The notes: a model not told the origin generated them from the letters alone. Positions 28,830 through 37,655 are shown, counted from the stretch's first letter. The stretch is 58,310 nucleotides of DNA from Streptomyces triticisoli (GCF_003270085.1 NZ_QFDQ01000094.1:1-58310); one strand, 5' to 3'. Program-made: numbers and translations.

Positions 28830-29911
28830 GCCTGCTCCAACTGCTCTTCGCCGCGCTGCTCGTGCTCGCCAACGGCTTCTTCGTCGGTGCCGAGTTCGCT
28901 CTCGTCTCCGTCCGCCGCAGCCAGATCGAACCGCTCGGCACCGCCCGGGCCCGCCAGGTGCTGCACGGCCTGGAGCGGCTGCCGCAGATGATGGCCGCCG
29001 CCCAGTTCGGCATCACCGTCTGCTCGCTGACCCTGGGCGCCGTCGCCGAACCGACGGTGACCCGTCTGCTGGAGCCGGTGTTCACCTGGCTGCGCCTGCC
29101 CGGCGGCGTGGTCCACCCGCTCGGCTACGTCATCGCGCTCGTGGCCGTGGTCTTCTTCCACCTCGTCATCGGCGAGATGGTGCCGAAGAACCTCGCCATG
29201 GCCGCACCGGAGAAGACCGCGCTGTGGCTCGGCCCCGGCCTGGTCGCCTTCGCCGGCCTGTGCCGGCCGGTCACGGCCGCGCTCGGGGCCTGCGCCAAGG
29301 GTGTCCTGCGGCTGTTCCGCGTCGAGCCCAGGGACGAGGTCGAGGCCGCCTGCACAAGGGCGCAGCTCAACCGGCTGGTGGAGGACTCCCGCCAGGCAGG
29401 ACTGCTGGACCCCGAGGAGCAGGAGCGTCTGGAGGACGCGCTGGAGCTGGGCTCCCGCCCGGTCACCGATGTCCTGCTGGGGCGCGAGGCACTGGTGACG
29501 GTCAGCCCGTCGGTCACCCCCGGCGAGATCGTCGCGCTCACCGCCCGCACCGGCTACTCCCGCTTCCCGGTCGCCGCCGGCAGCGGCGCCTTCATGGGCT
29601 ACCTCCACGTCAAGGACGTCCTGGACCTGGAGGACTCCGACCGGGCCGTACCGCAGCGGATATGGCGCCCGATGACCACCCTGCGCGCCGAGCTGCCGCT
29701 CGACGACGCCCTGACGGTCATGCGCCGGGCGGCCACCCACCTGGCCCAGGTGGCGGACCCCTCCGGCAAGGTGCTGGGCCTGGTCACCCTGGAGGACGTC
29801 CTGGAACTCCTGGTGGGCGAGGTACGGGACCCGGCGCACCGGGTGGCGACGGAGATACGGCTCACGGAGCTGCGGGGGAGCGGCGATCCGGAGGAGGTAC
29901 TGGTGACGTAG
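28826..29911 (+). CDS. CBS/DUF21 membrane protein (CorC/HlyC type), second copy
   Basis: This 361-aa paralogue of the preceding gene has the DUF21 membrane domain (LVLANGFFVGAEFALVSVRRS; FHLVIGEMVPKNLAMA near residues 110-125) and a CBS pair ending VTLEDVLELLVGEVRD, but lacks the C-terminal CorC/HlyC domain, so it is shorter. The four-base overlap implies coupled synthesis and perhaps a heteromeric transporter. A dispersed repeat starts 9 bases after the stop. Confidence 0.9.
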   Translation: MSLLQLLFAALLVLANGFFVGAEFALVSVRRSQIEPLGTARARQVLHGLERLPQMMAAAQFGITVCSLTLGAVAEPTVTRLLEPVFTWLRLPGGVVHPLGYVIALVAVVFFHLVIGEMVPKNLAMAAPEKTALWLGPGLVAFAGLCRPVTAALGACAKGVLRLFRVEPRDEVEAACTRAQLNRLVEDSRQAGLLDPEEQERLEDALELGSRPVTDVLLGREALVTVSPSVTPGEIVALTARTGYSRFPVAAGSGAFMGYLHVKDVLDLEDSDRAVPQRIWRPMTTLRAELPLDDALTVMRRAATHLAQVADPSGKVLGLVTLEDVLELLVGEVRDPAHRVATEIRLTELRGSGDPEEVLVT

Positions 29912-29920
29912 TACCCGGCT

Positions 29921-29943
29921 GCGGGCATTCGTGCCGCCCCAGC
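29921..29943. repeat. Dispersed 3'-end repeat, copy A
   Basis: GCGGGCATTCGTGCCGCCCC followed by AGC begins 9 bases after the TAG stop of the second CBS gene. It matches 21 of 23 bases with the sequence at 47670, which also begins 9 bases after a TAG stop. Probably a small dispersed intergenic element. Confidence 0.5.
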
Positions 29944-29977
29944 GGAGGGCACTCGGGGCGACGGGGCCCAGCGTCCG

Positions 29978-31843
29978 TCACAACGCCGACGGATCCTGGG
30001 GCCCCCGCCCCGAGGAAACCTCCCCGTACGCCTGCATGAGATCCGGCAACCGCAGCGTCGCCAGGTCCTCCCGGGACAGCGTCCCCGGGTACGTCGACAG
30101 CCGCAGGTCACGGTACGCACAGCTCTTCTCGTACAGCGTCCGCAGGAACCGCCCGTTCCCGAGCTCGTCGATCCACCCCTGGTCGACCACATGCCCGGCG
30201 ATCGAGCGCAGCTCGTCCAGGGCCTCGTCGTCCCACAGGTCACCGTTCTCCGCGGCGAGCACCTTGCCGATCTCGGTCAGTTCGGCAGGCCGGTACGACG
30301 GGAAGTCCACCCGGGTCGTGAAGCGGGACGACAGCCCGGGGTTGGCGGCCAGCAGCCGGTCCATGCCCTCGGGATAGCCGGCGAGGATCACCACCAGGTG
30401 GTCGCGGTTGTCCTCGGCCCGCTTGAGCAGCACCTGCAACGCCTCGTCGCCGTACGCGTCCCCCTTCCCGTAGCCGGAGTTGGACAGCGAGTACGCCTCG
30501 TCGACGAAGAGGACACCACCGATCGCGGAGTCGATGAGCTCATTGGCCTTGACGGCGGTCTGCCCCAGGTACTCGCCGACCAGGTCGGCCCGCTGGGCCT
30601 CCACCAGATGGTCGCCGCCGAGCAGACCGAGCGCGTAGAAGACGCGACCGAGGATGCGGGCAACGGTGGTCTTGCCGGTGCCGGAGGGACCGGAGAAGAC
30701 GAAGTGGCGTTTGGGCGGCTGCACGGGCAACCCCTGCCCGGCCCGCAGCCGTGCCATGTTCAGCTGCGCGGACAGGGCCTTGACCTGGCGCTTCACCGGC
30801 TCCAGACCCACCATGCGCTCAAGCTCGGCAAGCGCTTCCTCGAGCAACGCGGGATCGGTCGGACCCGTGGGCAGCGCGTCCCCGCCCGTCGTGGTCCGCC
30901 GGCGCACCGCCGGATCGGTCACCGACGGCAGCGGGCCGGTCACCGACAGATCGGAACCGGACAGCTTCAGATCCCGTCCCTCCGTACCGAAGAGCGGGTC
31001 CAGCACATCCGGGCCGTCCACCGTGTCCTGCCCGACACCGGTCACCGTGATCGCGGCGAGCCCGGCCACGTCGTCGTAGCCGTCGCCCTCGGCGATCGCC
31101 GCCAGCCGCGCCGAGGTGTCCATGAAGGCCGGATCGACCCGGTGCACCGCCCGGTACAGCGGGAGCGCGGCGGCGCTGCGCCCGGTGCCCTCGTGCGCCC
31201 GCGCCAGCCAGTACCGCAACTCCTTGCGCTGCGGCTGCTCGCTGCGGCACCGCATCAGCGCGGCCGCGAGCAGGGGCTCGGCCTGTCCGTACATCTCCAT
31301 CCGGACCCGGGCCATGCCGCCGAACAGCCCGGCCTCGATGCCGAGCAGGGGATCGTCGAGCAGCGGGTCGGTGTGCCGGACCAGCTGTTCCCAGTCCTTG
31401 ACGAGATAGGCGCGGCAGGCGTGCAGAAAGCGGACCTGGGCGTCGGTGTCCACCGGCGGCAGTCCGGCCAGCGCCCGGTCCAGCTCGGGGACATGGCGGC
31501 CGTCCAGCCAGTGCGAGGCGTGCGCGAGCAGCAGATCACGGGGTCTTTCAAGGACGGGCTGCACCCACCAGCCCAGCCAGTACCAGGAGTTGAGGGTGCG
31601 GCGGTGCCGGGTGCGCTGCTCGCCGAAACGCTCCCGGTGCCGGAACATCCGCAGCAGCGCGGTCGTCGTGTCCACCCGCAGCGCGTGCAGGCCGAGCCAG
31701 CCGTCGGCCATCCCGGGGTCCAACCGCACCGCGGTACGGAACTCCTCCTCCGCCTGCGGATAGGCGCCCATGGTGTAGGCGTCCACGCCTCGCAGCCACG
31801 CGAGGTCGGCCGGGGCGTCGGGGCCCTGCGTGCCGAAGTCCAT
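29978..31843 (-). CDS. EccA-like AAA+ ATPase with TPR N-terminus
   Basis: The 621-aa protein has TPR-like helical repeats (about residues 10-270), a linker, and a CbbX/EccA-type AAA+ domain (about 345-621) with Walker A GPSGTGKTT near 384-392, Walker B GGVLFVDEAYSL near 439-450, and sensor region LVVILAGYPEGM. EccA proteins act with ESX (type VII) secretion, but no ecc or esx gene is in the window. ATG at 31843 follows GGGGGA. It converges with the CBS pair. A role outside secretion (CbbX-like remodelling) cannot be excluded. Confidence 0.85.
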   Translation of the reverse strand: MDFGTQGPDAPADLAWLRGVDAYTMGAYPQAEEEFRTAVRLDPGMADGWLGLHALRVDTTTALLRMFRHRERFGEQRTRHRRTLNSWYWLGWWVQPVLERPRDLLLAHASHWLDGRHVPELDRALAGLPPVDTDAQVRFLHACRAYLVKDWEQLVRHTDPLLDDPLLGIEAGLFGGMARVRMEMYGQAEPLLAAALMRCRSEQPQRKELRYWLARAHEGTGRSAAALPLYRAVHRVDPAFMDTSARLAAIAEGDGYDDVAGLAAITVTGVGQDTVDGPDVLDPLFGTEGRDLKLSGSDLSVTGPLPSVTDPAVRRRTTTGGDALPTGPTDPALLEEALAELERMVGLEPVKRQVKALSAQLNMARLRAGQGLPVQPPKRHFVFSGPSGTGKTTVARILGRVFYALGLLGGDHLVEAQRADLVGEYLGQTAVKANELIDSAIGGVLFVDEAYSLSNSGYGKGDAYGDEALQVLLKRAEDNRDHLVVILAGYPEGMDRLLAANPGLSSRFTTRVDFPSYRPAELTEIGKVLAAENGDLWDDEALDELRSIAGHVVDQGWIDELGNGRFLRTLYEKSCAYRDLRLSTYPGTLSREDLATLRLPDLMQAYGEVSSGRGPQDPSAL

Positions 31844-32121
31844 CACGTCCCCCACAGATCGTGCCCCCCAAGGTTCGCCGTCCGGCATCCACCAGGCGGC
31901 CTCCTGTGGTCGAACCGCTTTGCCGCGGACCGGAGTTGCAATGGGCTGAGCAGCCGTCCGAAGGTCGCACCGAGGGCATCGTACCTGCGGGGCAGCCACG
32001 CGCCGAAGGGTGCCGCACAGGCCGTTCGGCGAGGTGGGAGCGGACGGGGCGCGCCGTATTCGGTGACTGAGGGTGACCGGATGGCGCCGGGCAGCGTCCG
32101 GAAAACGGTGGGTGGACAGAA
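31844..32121. other. Gene-free region upstream of AAA+ gene
   Basis: No supported ORF or RNA is visible here. Reading frames that cross it have no ribosome sites and poor codon bias. It presumably contains the promoter of the minus-strand AAA+ gene, but I cannot point to clear -35/-10 boxes. Confidence 0.5.
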
Positions 32122-32159
32122 CGAAGCCCCCGATCACGGGGGAACAACCGGGGGCTTCG
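32122..32159 (-). terminator. Terminator downstream of uridine-kinase-like gene
   Basis: CGAAGCCCCCG and CGGGGGCTTCG form a perfect 11-bp stem around a 16-nt loop. It lies 115 bp beyond the stop of the minus-strand kinase gene. The interval 32160-32273 has nothing else I can identify. Confidence 0.7.
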
Positions 32160-32273
32160 CGTCTGTCGGCGGCCATCAACGACCGCACACTGAGAACGTA
32201 AGTCCTGTACGGCCCCCGGGTCAAGCGGAGTTGGAACAGTCGGAGAAGTTCGCCCGCGGCGGTCTCCACAACT

Positions 32274-32894
32274 TCAGCACACTGCCGACGGCCCGTCACG
32301 GTGGGTGACGAAGTGGTCCGGTCCAACGGTCCCGGCAGGCCCCGGAAGCACCTCGTATCCCTGGGCCGACTGCCGCACCAGAAGATCGGCGAAGGGCCGC
32401 GAGGGGTCCTCGGCGAAGTGCCGGCGCTCGGCCTCGACCCACCCGGACCAGAACTCCCGCTGCTCCTCCCCGTCCCGCGACCGCCCCCGCGCCCAGGCCT
32501 CCTCGCGCGGCAGCTCCATCCACAGCAGCCGCGCCAGATACGGGCGCAGCACCCGCCGCCCCGCTCCCACGCCCTCGACGAGGATCACCGGCGCCGGCGG
32601 CAGCGGGCGCGCCGGCCCGAACCGCCGCGCCCGCCAGTCGTAGGGGAAGTACCGCGCCGTCGCCCCGCGCCGCAGCGGCTCGACGACCTCGCTCAGCAGC
32701 CGCCCGTCCCACGAGAACAACTCCTCGTGGCTGGCGACATCGTCCAGGTGCAGCACGGGCGCTTCTCCGAGCGCCACCGCCAACTCCCCGGCGAACGTGG
32801 ACTTCCCGGACCCGGCATGCCCGTCGACGCCGATGAGCCGTACGGTCCCGCAGGACGGCGGCAGACGGCGAAGACGATCAGCGAGAGCGCGAAT
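32274..32894 (-). CDS. Uridine-kinase-like P-loop protein, abnormal start
   Basis: The protein (about 206 aa if begun at the ATT at 32894) has a P-loop GVDGHAGSGKSTFAGEL, a base/sugar region LHLDD, VILVEGVGAGRR and an Arg-rich lid, like the uridine kinase/phosphoribulokinase group. Between the stop at 32937-32939 and the P-loop (32798-32832) there is no in-frame ATG, GTG or TTG; the first TTG (32783) comes after the P-loop and would destroy it. ATT at 32894, with GGGA 6 bases before, is a possible rare start; CTG at 32864 is another. A base error or frameshift near the start is equally possible. Confidence 0.75.
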   Translation of the reverse strand: MRALADRLRRLPPSCGTVRLIGVDGHAGSGKSTFAGELAVALGEAPVLHLDDVASHEELFSWDGRLLSEVVEPLRRGATARYFPYDWRARRFGPARPLPPAPVILVEGVGAGRRVLRPYLARLLWMELPREEAWARGRSRDGEEQREFWSGWVEAERRHFAEDPSRPFADLLVRQSAQGYEVLPGPAGTVGPDHFVTHRDGPSAVC

Positions 32895-33117
32895 GACGAT
32901 TCCCGGAACAGACGGAGGCGTACTTCCCCAGGCATTCTAGTGAGGGCCCATGAGCCACGGCGGAGTGGCTCCTCGCAGGTCACGCCAGTGGTGGAGACCA
33001 ATATTGGTGGGTACGGCGCGCGTCGAAGTGCTGGCAGGAGGCGGACGCCGCGGTCATAGTGGGCGCACAGCCGTGCACGGACCGCCCCGACTTCGGACAC
33101 CTGGGGGTCATCCACCC

Positions 33118-34497
33118 ATGAGCAGAGCCGAACAGCCGTCCCGCAGATCCGTCCTGGCCGCCGCGGTCGCCGCGGCGACCGCGGGTGGCGCCGCACCGGC
33201 GGTCGCCGCCACCGCACCGACCGCCGAAACCCCGAACGCCGGCGGCCGCCCCCGCACCACCCCGGCCCGCCCGGTCGACTACCGCGCCTGGACGACGTAC
33301 ACCGACTGGCGCAGCGGTACGGCCCACGGCACCCGCGCCGTCGCGGGTGTCCGTCCCGGCCTCCGGATGGTGCGGCCGGCGGGCGCCACCGACTACCTCG
33401 ACCCGCACACCGGCACCACCGCCACCTGGGAGTACGCCACCTGGACGGGGCCGGCCCACCGGCTCACCGTGCCGGCCACCGAGGCGGTCGCCTCCTGGAA
33501 CGCGCACACTCCGGCCGGGACCTGGCTCCAGGTCGAGCTGCGGGGCACGTACTCCGACGGCACGGACACCCCCTGGTACGTGATGGGCCGCTGGGCGGCC
33601 GGCGACCAGGACATCAGACGGACCTCCGTCGACGGCCAGAGCGACGGCCGCGGCACCGTCTGGACGGACACCTTCTCCGTCGACGACCCGGCCTCCGGGC
33701 TGCGCCTCACCGCGTACCGGCTGCGGCTCACCCTCTACCGCAGGCCCGGCACCACCCTCACCCCCACCGTGTGGCGGATCGGCGCCATGGGCTCCGACAT
33801 CCCCGACCGCTTCACCGTCCCCGCCTCCACACCCGGCCTGGCCGGGGAGCTGATCGTCCCGCGCTACTCGCAGGAGATCCACGTCGGCCAGTACCCCGAG
33901 TACGACAACGGCGGCGAGGCCTGGTGCAGCCCCACCTCCTCCCAGATGATCATCGAGTACTGGGGTGGCCGGCTCACCCCCGAGCAACTGTCCTGGGTCG
34001 ACCCGTCCTACGCCGATCCGCAGATCTGCCACGCCGCCCGGCACACGTACGACCACCAGTACGCCGGCTGTGGCAACTGGCCGTTCAACGCCGCCTACGC
34101 GGCCACGTTCAAGGACCTGCAGGGCGTCGTCACCCGGCTCGGCTCGCTCACCGACCTCGAGACGCTGATCGCGGCCGGCATCCCGGCCATCACGTCCCAG
34201 TCCTTCCTCAAGACCGAGCTGACCGGCGCCGGTTACGGCACCAACGGTCACCTGATGACCGTCATCGGCTTCACCGCCGGCGGCGATGTGATTGCCAACG
34301 ACCCGGCCTCGCCGAGTGACGAGGCGGTGCGGCGCGTGTACCGGCGCCGGGAGTTCGAGAACATCTGGCTCAGGACCAAGCGCTACAACGCCTCCGGCAA
34401 GGTCGCCTCCGGCAGTGGCGGCATCTGCTACCTGTACTTCCCGGCCCATCCAACGGCCCACCAGCGCAAGGCTCTTGCCGCGGTGGGCGTCCGCTGA
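33118..34497 (+). CDS. Tat-exported C39-like cysteine peptidase
   Basis: The 459-aa protein starts with a twin-arginine signal (SRRSVLAAAVAAATAGG, residues 8-24, cleavage near AVA-A). A beta-rich region (about 60-230) precedes a C39-like papain-fold domain (about 250-440) with Cys in AWCSPTSSQMIIEYW, His in NGHLMTVIGF and Asp in VIANDPASP, giving a Cys-His-Asp triad. It probably cleaves peptides or amide bonds outside the cell. ATG at 33118 begins the signal; upstream in-frame codons do not fit one. A terminator follows. Confidence 0.85.
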   Translation: MSRAEQPSRRSVLAAAVAAATAGGAAPAVAATAPTAETPNAGGRPRTTPARPVDYRAWTTYTDWRSGTAHGTRAVAGVRPGLRMVRPAGATDYLDPHTGTTATWEYATWTGPAHRLTVPATEAVASWNAHTPAGTWLQVELRGTYSDGTDTPWYVMGRWAAGDQDIRRTSVDGQSDGRGTVWTDTFSVDDPASGLRLTAYRLRLTLYRRPGTTLTPTVWRIGAMGSDIPDRFTVPASTPGLAGELIVPRYSQEIHVGQYPEYDNGGEAWCSPTSSQMIIEYWGGRLTPEQLSWVDPSYADPQICHAARHTYDHQYAGCGNWPFNAAYAATFKDLQGVVTRLGSLTDLETLIAAGIPAITSQSFLKTELTGAGYGTNGHLMTVIGFTAGGDVIANDPASPSDEAVRRVYRRREFENIWLRTKRYNASGKVASGSGGICYLYFPAHPTAHQRKALAAVGVR

Positions 34498-34526
34498 CCG
34501 GGACGCCGCGGACGTACGAAGCCACG

Positions 34527-34550
34527 AAGGCCCCGGGTGACCGGGGCCTT
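34527..34550 (+). terminator. Terminator after C39 peptidase gene
   Basis: AAGGCCCCGG-GTGA-CCGGGGCCTT is a perfect 10-bp stem with a tetraloop, 29 bases after the stop codon, followed by CCCCGTG. Confidence 0.8.
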
Positions 34551-34623
34551 CCCCGTGAGCGGCCCGACGGCCGGCCTGCCATACTGCGGAGCCCGACCGC
34601 TCAGTTGGAGACCAGGGCCGAAA

Positions 34624-35322
34624 TTGAACATCAGTCGACAGAGTGAGGCCGCCCTCCCCCGGGCCCTCGACTCCGTTCGAGCAGGGGGGACCCCCAGCCG
34701 TACGCGCGGCACCGAGCGCTCCGTGGCACGTCGCGCCGAACTCATCGCCATCGGGCGGAGGTTGTTCGCCGACACCTCCTACGACGCCCTCTCGATGGAC
34801 GACATCGCCCGGCAGGCCCGTGTGGCCAAGGGTCTGATCTACTACTACTTCCGGTCCAAGCGCGGCTACTACCTGGCGATCATCGAGGACTCCGTCGCCG
34901 ACCTGGTCACCTTCGCGGCGGGCGGCCTGGAACTCCCGGCCGTGGACCGGGTGCACCGCACCATCGACAGCTACCTCCGCTACGCGGAGCACCACCAGGC
35001 CGCCTATCGCACCATCGTCAGCGGCGGTGTCGGCTTCGACGCCGAGGTCCACGCCATCCGGGACGGCGTGCGCGAGGCCATCGTCGCGACCATCGCGAAG
35101 GGCGCCTACGGCCGTACCGCGATCGCCCCACTGGCCCGCATGGGCCTGCTCGCCTGGGTGTGCAGTGTCGAGGGCGCCACCCTGGACTGGATCGACCGGC
35201 CCGAGCTGTCCCGCGACACCATGCGCGACCTGCTGGTGAAGACCCTCGGCGGCACCCTGCGCGCCATCGAGGAGCTGGACCCGGCCCACCCGGCTCCCGC
35301 ACCCGCCCGCCGCGACGACTGA
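34624..35322 (+). CDS. TetR-family regulator
   Basis: The 232-aa protein has a TetR helix-turn-helix (about residues 40-85: LFADTSYDALSMDDIARQA, then VAKGLIYYYFRSKRGYY) and an all-helical ligand domain. The TTG at 34624 is preferred since GGAGAC lies upstream and it gives the usual basic N-terminal tail; a downstream start near the HTH would also work. It is transcribed toward an acyl-CoA dehydrogenase gene 290 bp away, and direct repeats at 35375 between them are candidate operators, pointing to lipid or acyl-CoA regulation. Confidence 0.87.
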   Translation: MNISRQSEAALPRALDSVRAGGTPSRTRGTERSVARRAELIAIGRRLFADTSYDALSMDDIARQARVAKGLIYYYFRSKRGYYLAIIEDSVADLVTFAAGGLELPAVDRVHRTIDSYLRYAEHHQAAYRTIVSGGVGFDAEVHAIRDGVREAIVATIAKGAYGRTAIAPLARMGLLAWVCSVEGATLDWIDRPELSRDTMRDLLVKTLGGTLRAIEELDPAHPAPAPARRDD

Positions 35323-35366
35323 GCAGGCACGTGTCCCCGCTCGGCCCCCAGATGGGCGTTCCGCCC

Positions 35367-35398
35367 GGTTCAGTAATGGTTTGTCAATGGTTTGAACC
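35367..35398. promoter_or_regulatory. Direct-repeat operator between TetR and acyl-CoA dehydrogenase
   Basis: AATGGTTTG occurs at 35375-35383 and 35386-35394, one helical turn (11 bp) apart, flanked by an inverted pair GGTTCA (35367) and TGAACC (35393). The AT-rich patch stands out from the genome. It is probably a cooperative regulator site, perhaps for the adjacent TetR protein. No clear -35/-10 pair was found downstream; the rest of 35323-35611 holds nothing else I can identify. Confidence 0.5.
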
Positions 35399-35611
35399 AA
35401 CTTCGCCCTCTTGAGATTTCTCGAAGTAAGCGACCGTTAACCGGTGACGGGATCTCTCCGATCGGGCATACTCACAGCGCACAGCCGCTGGTCAGCAGCT
35501 TCCGTGACCCGGGATCGCCGACCACGGCCGGCCCGAGAAAGACCCCGGCGGAGCCGCCCCCACCCAAGGCGCACATCCGCCGATGCGCCCGACAGGGAGG
35601 AGAGCGTCGCC

Positions 35612-36784
35612 ATGCCCGACCGCGCCCCGCAGCCGGTGGACCGGCAACTGCCCACGGACGAGGCCCGGGACCTGATCTCGCTCGTCCGCGACATCGCGCA
35701 GCACGAGATCGCCCCCAAGGCGGCCGAGGAGGAGGACGCGGGACGCTTCCCGCGTGAGACCTTCACCCTGCTGTCCCGCTCGGGGCTGCTCGGCCTGCCC
35801 TACGACTCCGAGTACGGCGGCGGCGACCAGCCCTACGAGGTGTACCTCCAGGTCCTCGAGGAGCTGGCCGCGGCCCGCCTCACCGTAGGCCTGGGCCTGA
35901 GCGTGCACACGCTCGCCTCGTACGGGCTCGCCACCTACGGCACCAAGGAACAGCAGGTCGAGCACCTGCCCGCCATGCTCGGCGGCGGCCTGCTCGGCGC
36001 GTACGCCCTCTCCGAGCCCGCCTCCGGCTCCGACGCGGCCTCGCTGCGCACCAAGGCGGTCCGGGAGGGCGACGGCTGGGTGATCACCGGGACCAAGGCG
36101 TGGATCACCCACGGCGGGCTCGCCGACTTCTACACGGTCATGGCCCGCACCGGTGAGGAGGGCCCGCGTGGTATCACGGCCTTCCTGGTGCCCGGCGACG
36201 CCGAGGGCCTGAGCGCCGCGGTTCCGGAGAAGAAGATGGGCCTGAAGGGCTCACCCACCGCGCAGATTCACCTGGACGGAGTGCGGGTCTCCGACGACCG
36301 GCGGCTGGGGGAGGAGGGGCAGGGCTTCGCCATCGCCCTGTCCGCGCTCGACTCCGGCCGGCTCGGCATCGCGGCCTGCGCCATCGGTCTCGCCCAGGCA
36401 GCCCTGGACGAGGCGGTCGGCTACGCCGCCGAGCGGCAGCAGTTCGGGCGGCCCATATCGGACTTCCAGGGACTGCGTTTCATGATCGCCGACATGGCGA
36501 CGCAGATCGAGGCGGGCCGCGCGCTGTATCTGGCGGCGGCGCGGCTGCGGGACGCCGGCCGGCCGTTCGCGCGGCAGGCGGCCATGGCCAAGCTGTTCTG
36601 CACGGACACGGCGATGAAGGTGACCACCGATGCCGTCCAGGTGCTCGGCGGGTACGGCTACACCGCGGACTTCCCGGTCGAGCGCTACATGCGCGAGGCC
36701 AAGGTCCTGCAGATCGTCGAGGGCACCAACCAGATCCAGCGGATGGTCATCGCCCGTCACGTCGCGGGCCCCGAGACCCGCTGA
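35612..36784 (+). CDS. Acyl-CoA dehydrogenase
   Basis: The 390-aa FAD enzyme oxidises acyl-CoA to enoyl-CoA. Family signatures: AYALSEPASGSDAASLRT (about residues 131-148), GTKAWITHGG with FAD contact, ERQQFGRPISDFQGLRFMIADM, QVLGGYGYTADFPVERYMREAK and IVEGTNQIQRMVIAR, whose Glu in VEGTN is the usual catalytic base of short-chain type enzymes. GGGAGGAG lies 9 bases before the ATG at 35612. The short- or branched-chain substrate is not certain. Confidence 0.93.
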   Translation: MPDRAPQPVDRQLPTDEARDLISLVRDIAQHEIAPKAAEEEDAGRFPRETFTLLSRSGLLGLPYDSEYGGGDQPYEVYLQVLEELAAARLTVGLGLSVHTLASYGLATYGTKEQQVEHLPAMLGGGLLGAYALSEPASGSDAASLRTKAVREGDGWVITGTKAWITHGGLADFYTVMARTGEEGPRGITAFLVPGDAEGLSAAVPEKKMGLKGSPTAQIHLDGVRVSDDRRLGEEGQGFAIALSALDSGRLGIAACAIGLAQAALDEAVGYAAERQQFGRPISDFQGLRFMIADMATQIEAGRALYLAAARLRDAGRPFARQAAMAKLFCTDTAMKVTTDAVQVLGGYGYTADFPVERYMREAKVLQIVEGTNQIQRMVIARHVAGPETR

Positions 36785-36995
36785 ACAGCCCGAGGCCGGC
36801 CGGGGGCGCCACCAGCCGCACCCACTCCGGGTCGTGTCGCCCCGGCAGGGTACGGCCCCGGTCGGCCCAGATGCGCACCAAGTCGCGGTAGATCGGCGGG
36901 TCCTGGGCCTGTGGAGGCGCAGGCGGAACCGACTCCGCGGGCGGCGGAACAAACACGCGACGCCGACGCGCGACTGCCGTCTGGGTGGTGGTCAT
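36747..36995 (-). CDS. Small conserved-looking protein, unknown
   Basis: This 82-aa basic, Pro-rich protein (TTTQTAVARRRRVFVPPP at the start; PPIYRDLVRIWADRGRTLPG and HDPEWVRLVAPP in the middle) has Streptomyces-like codon bias and a Trp-containing core, which suggests a real gene. Its last 38 bp overlap the acyl-CoA dehydrogenase gene tail to tail. Only a weak AGG precedes the ATG at 36995. No domain is recognised. Confidence 0.55.
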   Translation of the reverse strand: MTTTQTAVARRRRVFVPPPAESVPPAPPQAQDPPIYRDLVRIWADRGRTLPGRHDPEWVRLVAPPAGLGLFSGSRGPRRDGR

Positions 36996-37070
36996 ACCTG
37001 ACCAACGCGAGGCCCCGAGGCCAGGTCACCATCGCGCGGAATCGAGCGTGAGTTCATGGGCGTCCGGGGC

Positions 37071-37108
37071 CGACGGTGACTTGGGCCGACGGTGACTTGG
37101 GCCGACAG
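37071..37108. repeat. 16-bp tandem repeat
   Basis: CGACGGTGACTTGGGC is repeated head to tail (37071-37086 and 37087-37102) and followed by a partial third copy. It borders the degenerate G-rich array on its right. Confidence 0.7.
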
Positions 37109-37179
37109 GGTGACCTGACGCACCGGACCCACGCACGGATCCGGCCCCACGCCGGCCCGGGCCGGCGTGGGGTCCTGCG

Positions 37180-37620
37180 ACGGGGCGGGGCCGTGGTGCG
37201 GGCGGGGTCGTGGTCCCCGGCCGGACCGTGACTCTGCGGTGCTCCGGTGCCGAAGGACGACGCGGTGCCGACCGGAGTCGTGGCCATGGACGGGGCCGTG
37301 ATTCCGGACGCTGTTCCGGCAAGTGGCGGGGCCGTGATGCGGGCCAGGGCCGTGAACCGGGCCGGGCCGTGGGCGAGGCGATGCCGTGGTTGTCGGCGGA
37401 GCCGTGCCCCGACAGTGCCATGGAGCCGCCGGGGCCCGGTACTCACCGAGGCCAGGCTGCAGACCGGGGCCGTGGCCCTGGGCCGGGCCGTGGTGTGGGT
37501 GGTGCCGTGGTCCCCGGTCGGGACCTCATTCCGGCGGTGGCGTGGTTCCCGGGCGGGTCGTGGTGCCGGCCGTTGCCCGCCGTGCGGGGCCCGTGCCGTG
37601 AGGCGGGCCGGGGTGGGGCA
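37180..37620. repeat. Degenerate 18-nt-period G-rich array
   Basis: The octamer GGGCCGTG or close variants recurs at about 37188, 37223, 37293, 37329, 37347, 37364, 37399, 37467 and 37484, mostly at multiples of 17-18 nt. The strand is strongly G-rich. Reading frames on both strands give low-complexity six-residue repeats without a ribosome site, so I do not call a protein. The 660-bp gene-free gap (36996-37655) is largely this array; it may be a decayed minisatellite or the remains of a repeat-protein gene. Confidence 0.6.
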
Positions 37621-37655
37621 CGGGAGCGAGCCCCACGGGAGTCGGGCGGCGTTGT

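Noticed and set aside
32160..32273. Possible tRNA or small RNA beside the terminator
   Set aside because: No cloverleaf, T-loop GTTCRA pattern in register, or promoter could be found.
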